A DNA stretch of 53,297 nt from Bacteroidota bacterium (GTDB lineage: Bacteria; Bacteroidota; Bacteroidia; 2-12-FULL-35-15): positions 1-53,297 of the forward strand of contig JAJTCJ010000050.1 of NCBI GenBank assembly GCA_021323165.1, given 5' to 3'. This document shows positions 49,434-53,297 of the stretch, one piece after another; positions within the stretch are counted from its first letter, which is position 1, and each line of letters begins with the position of its first letter. Both the position numbers and the translations under genes were made by a program. The notes below the pieces were generated by a model that did not search any database, was not told where the DNA came from, and saw only the letters and a list, made by a program, of their open reading frames with translations.

Positions 49434-50288
49434 ATGCCTTTATTCACCGATCAGCTGAACCGTAAGCTTGAAATTAAGTGTCCGCCACAAAGGATCATTT
49501 CATTAGTTCCATCTCAAACGGAATTGTTGTATGATCTTGGTTTGAGGGATGAGGTTGTTGGAATCACAAAGTTTTGTATCCATCCCGATGAATGGTTCAG
49601 GACCAAAACTAGAGTAGGTGGTACAAAAAAATATGATCTTGAAAAAATAAATAACCTGAAACCTGATCTCATCATTGGAAATAAAGAAGAAAATGAAAAA
49701 GATCAGATCGAACTTTTAATGAAAGATCAGAATGTATGGATGAGTGATATTTATACATTGAAAGATGCATTATGGATGATAGTTGCTTTAGGTGCAATTG
49801 TTGGCAAAAATGAAGAGGCTACGAATCTTAAACTTGAAATCGAATCACGTTTTCATCGATTTCAGAATGATATTAAAGCTTCGCAAATCCTTCGGCAGGC
49901 TCAGAATGGCAGCACACACCTATTAACGGCCTCATCACTTCGAACAGCCTATTTCATCTGGAGAAAACCATTTATGGCAGCAGGTCATGATACATTTATC
50001 AACGAAATGATGAAGCTCTGCGGATTTGAAAATGTATTTACTGAAAAGGAGTCTAGATATCCTGAAGTTACTGCTGAAGAGATCATAGCAGCCAGGCCGG
50101 AAGTGATCCTGCTTTCATCAGAGCCATATCCATTCAAAGAAAAGCACATTGAAGAATTTCGTTCCATGCTCCCAAATGCAAAGATCCTTGTAGTAGATGG
50201 AGAGATCTTCTCATGGTATGGCTCCAGGCTATTAAAAGCTCCTCAATATTTTACAGATCTGATCGCATCTGTTTCTGAAAAACCATAA
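49434..50288 (+). CDS. BtuF-like ABC substrate-binding protein with an inserted repeat segment
   Basis: 284 residues from ATG 49434 (a TTG at 49401 is in frame but precedes a sequence unlike the family). Class III binding-protein fold (cobalamin/siderophore type): RIISLVPSQTELLYDLGL, VVGITKFCIHPDEWF, VGGTKKYDLEKINNLKPDLI, and second lobe AYFIWRKPFMAAGHDTFINE with ARPEVILLSSEPYPFKEKHI. No signal peptide, usual for this Bacteroidota subgroup. Residues about 147-170 (IKASQILRQAQNGSTHLLTA, then SSLR) have no counterpart in the family as I recall it and are encoded by DNA like the dispersed intergenic repeat; see findings. Confidence 0.85.
   Translation: MPLFTDQLNRKLEIKCPPQRIISLVPSQTELLYDLGLRDEVVGITKFCIHPDEWFRTKTRVGGTKKYDLEKINNLKPDLIIGNKEENEKDQIELLMKDQNVWMSDIYTLKDALWMIVALGAIVGKNEEATNLKLEIESRFHRFQNDIKASQILRQAQNGSTHLLTASSLRTAYFIWRKPFMAAGHDTFINEMMKLCGFENVFTEKESRYPEVTAEEIIAARPEVILLSSEPYPFKEKHIEEFRSMLPNAKILVVDGEIFSWYGSRLLKAPQYFTDLIASVSEKP
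49872..49943 (+). repeat. Dispersed repeat inserted in frame in a coding sequence
   Basis: ccttcggcaggctcagaatg followed by gcagcacacac matches the intergenic copy cttcgacaggctcagactga with catcgcacaa at 37311-37341 at most positions. It encodes about 24 residues between the two lobes of the BtuF-like protein and keeps the frame. Confidence 0.65.
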
Positions 50289-50333
50289 GCTCAGAACTCT
50301 TACTAAATGTTTTTTTCCTCGGCTTATTCTTAT

Positions 50334-50341
50334 TAGTTTTG
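50334..50341 (+). promoter_or_regulatory. -7 box TAGTTTTG of the patatin-barrel gene
   Basis: Matches TAnnTTTG. Its last G is the first base of an in-frame GTG at 50341, so that GTG cannot be translated; ATG 50359 is the start. Confidence 0.65.
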
Positions 50342-50358
50342 TGAAGCAAGACACATCT

Positions 50359-52659
50359 ATGAAATTTTTCAGATACCCCCATTTTTCCATTCTGGTAATT
50401 GCCTTGCTGTTCTTATTCCCATCAAGTGGAAAAGCTCAGAAAGTGGGGCTGGTACTTAGCGGAGGTGCGGCAAGTGGCGTTGCACATATCGGTGTTTTAA
50501 AGGCGCTTGAAGAAAGTCAAATTCCTATCGATTTTATCACAGGAACTTCTATGGGCGCTCTTGTCGGTTCTCTTTACGCTATGGGTTATTCTCCTGACCA
50601 GATCGAGCAGATGGTTAAAACAGAACAATTCAGGAACTGGTCCGAAGGTATCATAGATCAAAAATTTGCATATTACTTTAAACGCGATGATAATAATGCA
50701 TCCTGGATCTCATTTAAATTAACAGATTCAAGTTTCACATCTCTTTTGCCAACCAATTTTATCTCACCCATCGCCATGGACTTTGGGATCATGGAAATAG
50801 CAAGCGGTCCGGCTGCAGCAGCTAAATATAATTTCGATAGCTTATTTGTTCCGTTCCGGTGTGTGGCTTCAGATATTGAGCAGAAAAAATCCATTGTCTT
50901 TGGTAAAGGCGATCTTTCAGAAGCTGTACGTGCATCAATGGCTTATCCTTTTTACATCAGGCCGATAAGAGTTAACGGAACCTTATTATATGATGGCGGT
51001 CTTTATAATAATTTTCCTTCTAATATCATGTATGAGGAATTTTTTCCGGATGTAATAATAGGAAGTAATGTTACCGGAAACAATCCGCCTCCTGATGAAG
51101 ATGATCCCATCTCTCAGCTGAAGAGTATGGCTCAGAGCAAATCTGATTACACAATACAATGTGAAGCGGGAGTGATAATTGAACCAAAAACCAATGTAGG
51201 GCTGTTTAATTTCAATAATATCGATCCGATCATTGACAGCGGTTATGTTGCTACAATGAGAAAAATGGATCTTATTAAACTGTATATTGAGAGAAGAGTT
51301 GAGCCTATTGAATTAGCAGCAAAAAGGAATCATTTCAAAGATAAACAACCCGCTATAATTTTTGATCAGATCCATATAGAAGGATTGAATAGCAAACAAA
51401 AAGAGTATGCACTCAGGATCCTGCGTCATAAGAATAAGCTGGTAACACTTGAAGATATTAAGGAAGGCTATTTTCGCCTGGCATCCGACAACAGGATCAA
51501 AAACATTTATCCGAAAGCAAGGTACAATCCTACTACAGGTTTTTATGATCTTTACCTTAGTATTAAAAAAGAAAGAAAAATGGTTACCTATTTCGGAGGT
51601 AATTTCTCAAACAAACCAATCAGTGAAGGGTTTTTAGGACTTCAATATAACTATCTCGGGCGTTTTGCAGCAGGATTGATGGCAAATGCATATTTCGGGA
51701 AACTGTACAGCTCGATCCAGGTAAAAACAAGATTGGATTTTCCATTTAAAACCCCTTTGTACATTGAGCCTAATTTCGTCTGGAATAAATGGGATTATTA
51801 TAAAAGCAGCAGTTACTTCAGAGAAGATATCAAGCCTGCATATTTAGTGCAGAACGAGCTTTACGCTGAATTGAACAGCGGTTTTCCTACGGGAAAGAAA
51901 GGCAGGATAGTTACCGGAGCAACCTTAGCGCAGACCACGGACAATTACTATCAGACAAATAGTTTTTCTCAACGCGATACAGCTGACAGAACCCAGTTTG
52001 ACGTAGTAAGCGGTCAGATCTATTATGAGATAAATTCTTTGAACCGTAAGCAATATGCAAACAGGGGAGAGTATTTTAATTTCAGGTTCCGCTATGTTAA
52101 CGGAGAAGAAAATAACCGACCGGGCTCAACAACAGTGATAGATACACTCGCAGATTATACAAATCATCATGAATGGGTTACTTTGAAATTAACAGGAGAG
52201 CGTTATTTTAACCGAAGAGGTACATTGAAGATCGGTATATTCGGAGAAGGTGTTTATTCCACTAAAACTCTTTTTAATAATTATACTTCCAGTATTCTAT
52301 CTGCTCCTGCTTTTCAACCTACACCAGACAGTAAAACTCAATTCCTGGAAAACTACAGAGCACATGAATATATAGCCGGAGGTCTGAAATTCGTTATCAA
52401 TATCAGGAAGAATATTGAATTCAGGTTAGAAGGATATGTTTTTCAGCCTTATGAGGCATTGATAAAACGAGAGGATCTTAAGGTCGATTACGGACAGCCA
52501 TTTGCTTTGCAGCATTATATTGCCACGGGCGGACTGGTATGGCATACTCCGGTTGGACCGATGAGTTTAAGCCTGAACTATTATGATCAGGAAAAAGATC
52601 CTTTTTCAATACTTTTCCACTTCGGTTATATCCTCTTTAATAAACGCGCACTGGAATAG
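50359..52659 (+). CDS. Patatin-like phospholipase with C-terminal outer-membrane barrel
   Basis: 766 residues from ATG 50359. Signal peptide (FSILVIALLFLFPSSGKAQ). Patatin domain (about 25-300): oxyanion loop VGLVLSGGAASGVAHIGVLK, nucleophile GTSMGALVGSLYAMG, catalytic Asp in LLYDGGLYNNFPSN. A POTRA-like segment follows (IIFDQIHIEGLNSKQKEYAL, about 335-420), then a BamA/Omp85-type 16-strand barrel ending FHFGYILFNKRALE. That is the plan of type Vd autotransporter-like patatins, common in Bacteroidota with the signal and barrel in one chain. It probably acts on lipids at the cell surface. Confidence 0.9.
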   Translation: MKFFRYPHFSILVIALLFLFPSSGKAQKVGLVLSGGAASGVAHIGVLKALEESQIPIDFITGTSMGALVGSLYAMGYSPDQIEQMVKTEQFRNWSEGIIDQKFAYYFKRDDNNASWISFKLTDSSFTSLLPTNFISPIAMDFGIMEIASGPAAAAKYNFDSLFVPFRCVASDIEQKKSIVFGKGDLSEAVRASMAYPFYIRPIRVNGTLLYDGGLYNNFPSNIMYEEFFPDVIIGSNVTGNNPPPDEDDPISQLKSMAQSKSDYTIQCEAGVIIEPKTNVGLFNFNNIDPIIDSGYVATMRKMDLIKLYIERRVEPIELAAKRNHFKDKQPAIIFDQIHIEGLNSKQKEYALRILRHKNKLVTLEDIKEGYFRLASDNRIKNIYPKARYNPTTGFYDLYLSIKKERKMVTYFGGNFSNKPISEGFLGLQYNYLGRFAAGLMANAYFGKLYSSIQVKTRLDFPFKTPLYIEPNFVWNKWDYYKSSSYFREDIKPAYLVQNELYAELNSGFPTGKKGRIVTGATLAQTTDNYYQTNSFSQRDTADRTQFDVVSGQIYYEINSLNRKQYANRGEYFNFRFRYVNGEENNRPGSTTVIDTLADYTNHHEWVTLKLTGERYFNRRGTLKIGIFGEGVYSTKTLFNNYTSSILSAPAFQPTPDSKTQFLENYRAHEYIAGGLKFVINIRKNIEFRLEGYVFQPYEALIKREDLKVDYGQPFALQHYIATGGLVWHTPVGPMSLSLNYYDQEKDPFSILFHFGYILFNKRALE

Positions 52660-52720
52660 ATCATCTTTTTTTACCTTCTTCTTCTGATATAACATTCTGA
52701 TAATCAGTCACAATTCAAAT

Positions 52721-52752
52721 TTTGATATTTAAGATAAAATTGCCTAAGTTTG
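52721..52752 (+). promoter_or_regulatory. Promoter of the membrane pyrophosphatase gene
   Basis: TTTG (52721-52724), 20 bases, then TAAGTTTG (52745-52752), a full match to the Bacteroidota consensus. Leader of about 70 bases to ATG 52827. Confidence 0.75.
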
Positions 52753-52826
52753 CAGCCCTTAAATGGGGAACTATGTTCCTGTGGAAGGAATTGAAGTAAA
52801 ACAAACAAAAACCATTAATTTATACT

Positions 52827-53297
52827 ATGAACGAATACGTAATTTACTTAGTACCCGCTTTAGGGATCTTAGGATTGCTTGTAATGGCAATTAAAAGTGC
52901 TTGGGTTAGCAAGCAGGATGCAGGTGATGCCAAAATGCAGGAACTTGCCGGTTATATTGCTGATGGAGCAATGGCATTCTTAAAGGCAGAATGGAAAGTA
53001 TTAAGTGTTTTTGTACTGTTCGCAGCTATTTTATTAGCGTATTCAGGAACTGTACATGAAGTTAATGGTAAAGAGATCCACTCCAGCTGGATCATTTGTA
53101 TTGCATTTATTATCGGTGCTGTTTTTTCAGCAACAGCCGGATATATAGGTATGAAAGTGGCTACAAAAGCTAACGTTCGTACAACACAGGCTGCCCGTAC
53201 AAGTTTAAAGCAGGCATTAAAAGTATCTTTTACAGGTGGAACTGTAATGGGACTTGGTGTTGCAGGTTTAGCGGTATTAGGATTAGGTGGTCTGTTC
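52827..53297 (+). CDS. hppA: Membrane-bound proton/sodium-translocating pyrophosphatase, N-terminal part
   Basis: 157 residues visible; the gene runs off the window (family about 700-750). Hydrophobic helices at about 4-22 (VIYLVPALGILGLLVMAIKS), 55-75, 84-108 and 140-157 with the family stretch QELAGYIADGAMAFLKAEWK and FIIGAVFSATAGYIGMKVAT, KANVRTTQAARTSLKQALKV. It couples pyrophosphate hydrolysis to ion pumping across the inner membrane. Catalytic motifs lie beyond the window, so H+ or Na+ specificity cannot be told. Confidence 0.93.
   Translation, partial: MNEYVIYLVPALGILGLLVMAIKSAWVSKQDAGDAKMQELAGYIADGAMAFLKAEWKVLSVFVLFAAILLAYSGTVHEVNGKEIHSSWIICIAFIIGAVFSATAGYIGMKVATKANVRTTQAARTSLKQALKVSFTGGTVMGLGVAGLAVLGLGGLF

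Overview
The window comes from a bacterium of the phylum Bacteroidota, probably an environmental Sphingobacteriales/Chitinophagales-like lineage. This rests on the spc/alpha ribosomal gene order with secY-map-infA-rpmJ-rpsM-rpsK-rpsD-rpoA-rplQ-carA, on several type IX secretion (T9SS) C-terminal sorting domains, on a PorZ-like protein, on Bacteroidota-only families (DUF4421, DUF6495, Cbp1-like lipoproteins), and on promoters of the Bacteroidota type (TAnnTTTG, with TTTG about 20 bases upstream in the best cases). The DNA is AT-rich. I see no phage, transposase, CRISPR array or defence island.

Layout. 1-7.8 kb: end of the spc operon and the alpha operon (rplF partial, rplR, rpsE, rpmD, rplO, secY, map, infA, rpmJ, rpsM, rpsK, rpsD, rpoA, rplQ), closed by a strong terminator. 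7.8-10.4 kb: carA lacking its 5' end, a conserved acidic protein, a TylF-like methyltransferase and tRNA-Arg(CCG). 10.5-18.1 kb: PorZ-like T9SS protein, recO, a T9SS-targeted cupredoxin, an M42 aminopeptidase and a TPR/TonB-C/DUF4421 cluster. 18.2-27.1 kb (minus strand): PBP1C, a sterol-desaturase-family hydroxylase, three tandem paralogous T9SS-exported proteins, and a phosphodiesterase-TPR-sulfotransferase fusion preceded by an overlapping 58-residue membrane protein. 27.5-35.9 kb: HU, envelope proteins, peptidase T, cyclophilin, topoisomerase III, a truncated RRM protein. 35.9-53.3 kb: serine hydrolase, Cbp1-like lipoprotein, alpha/beta hydrolase, SRPBCC-GyrI protein, ABC exporter, response regulator, NamZ-like muramidase, LolE-like permease, cystathionine beta-synthase, BtuF-like binding protein, patatin-barrel protein and the start of a membrane pyrophosphatase.

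The most striking observation is a series of small losses in strongly conserved genes. The secY/map junction is collapsed. rpsK is frameshifted by an apparent 16-base deletion. rpsD lacks about 7 codons and the HU gene about 18. carA has lost its start, and an RRM gene has lost its second half. In rpsK, HU and possibly rpsD the loss fits excision between short direct repeats. Because several of these genes are essential, a sequence or assembly artefact is the leading explanation, but the pattern deserves a check.

A second theme is repeats. Hairpin-forming spacers with an 8-base period sit upstream of several ribosomal genes. A dispersed palindromic element (core cttcgacaggctcag) occurs in several intergenic regions, and one related copy seems to be inserted in frame inside the BtuF-like gene.
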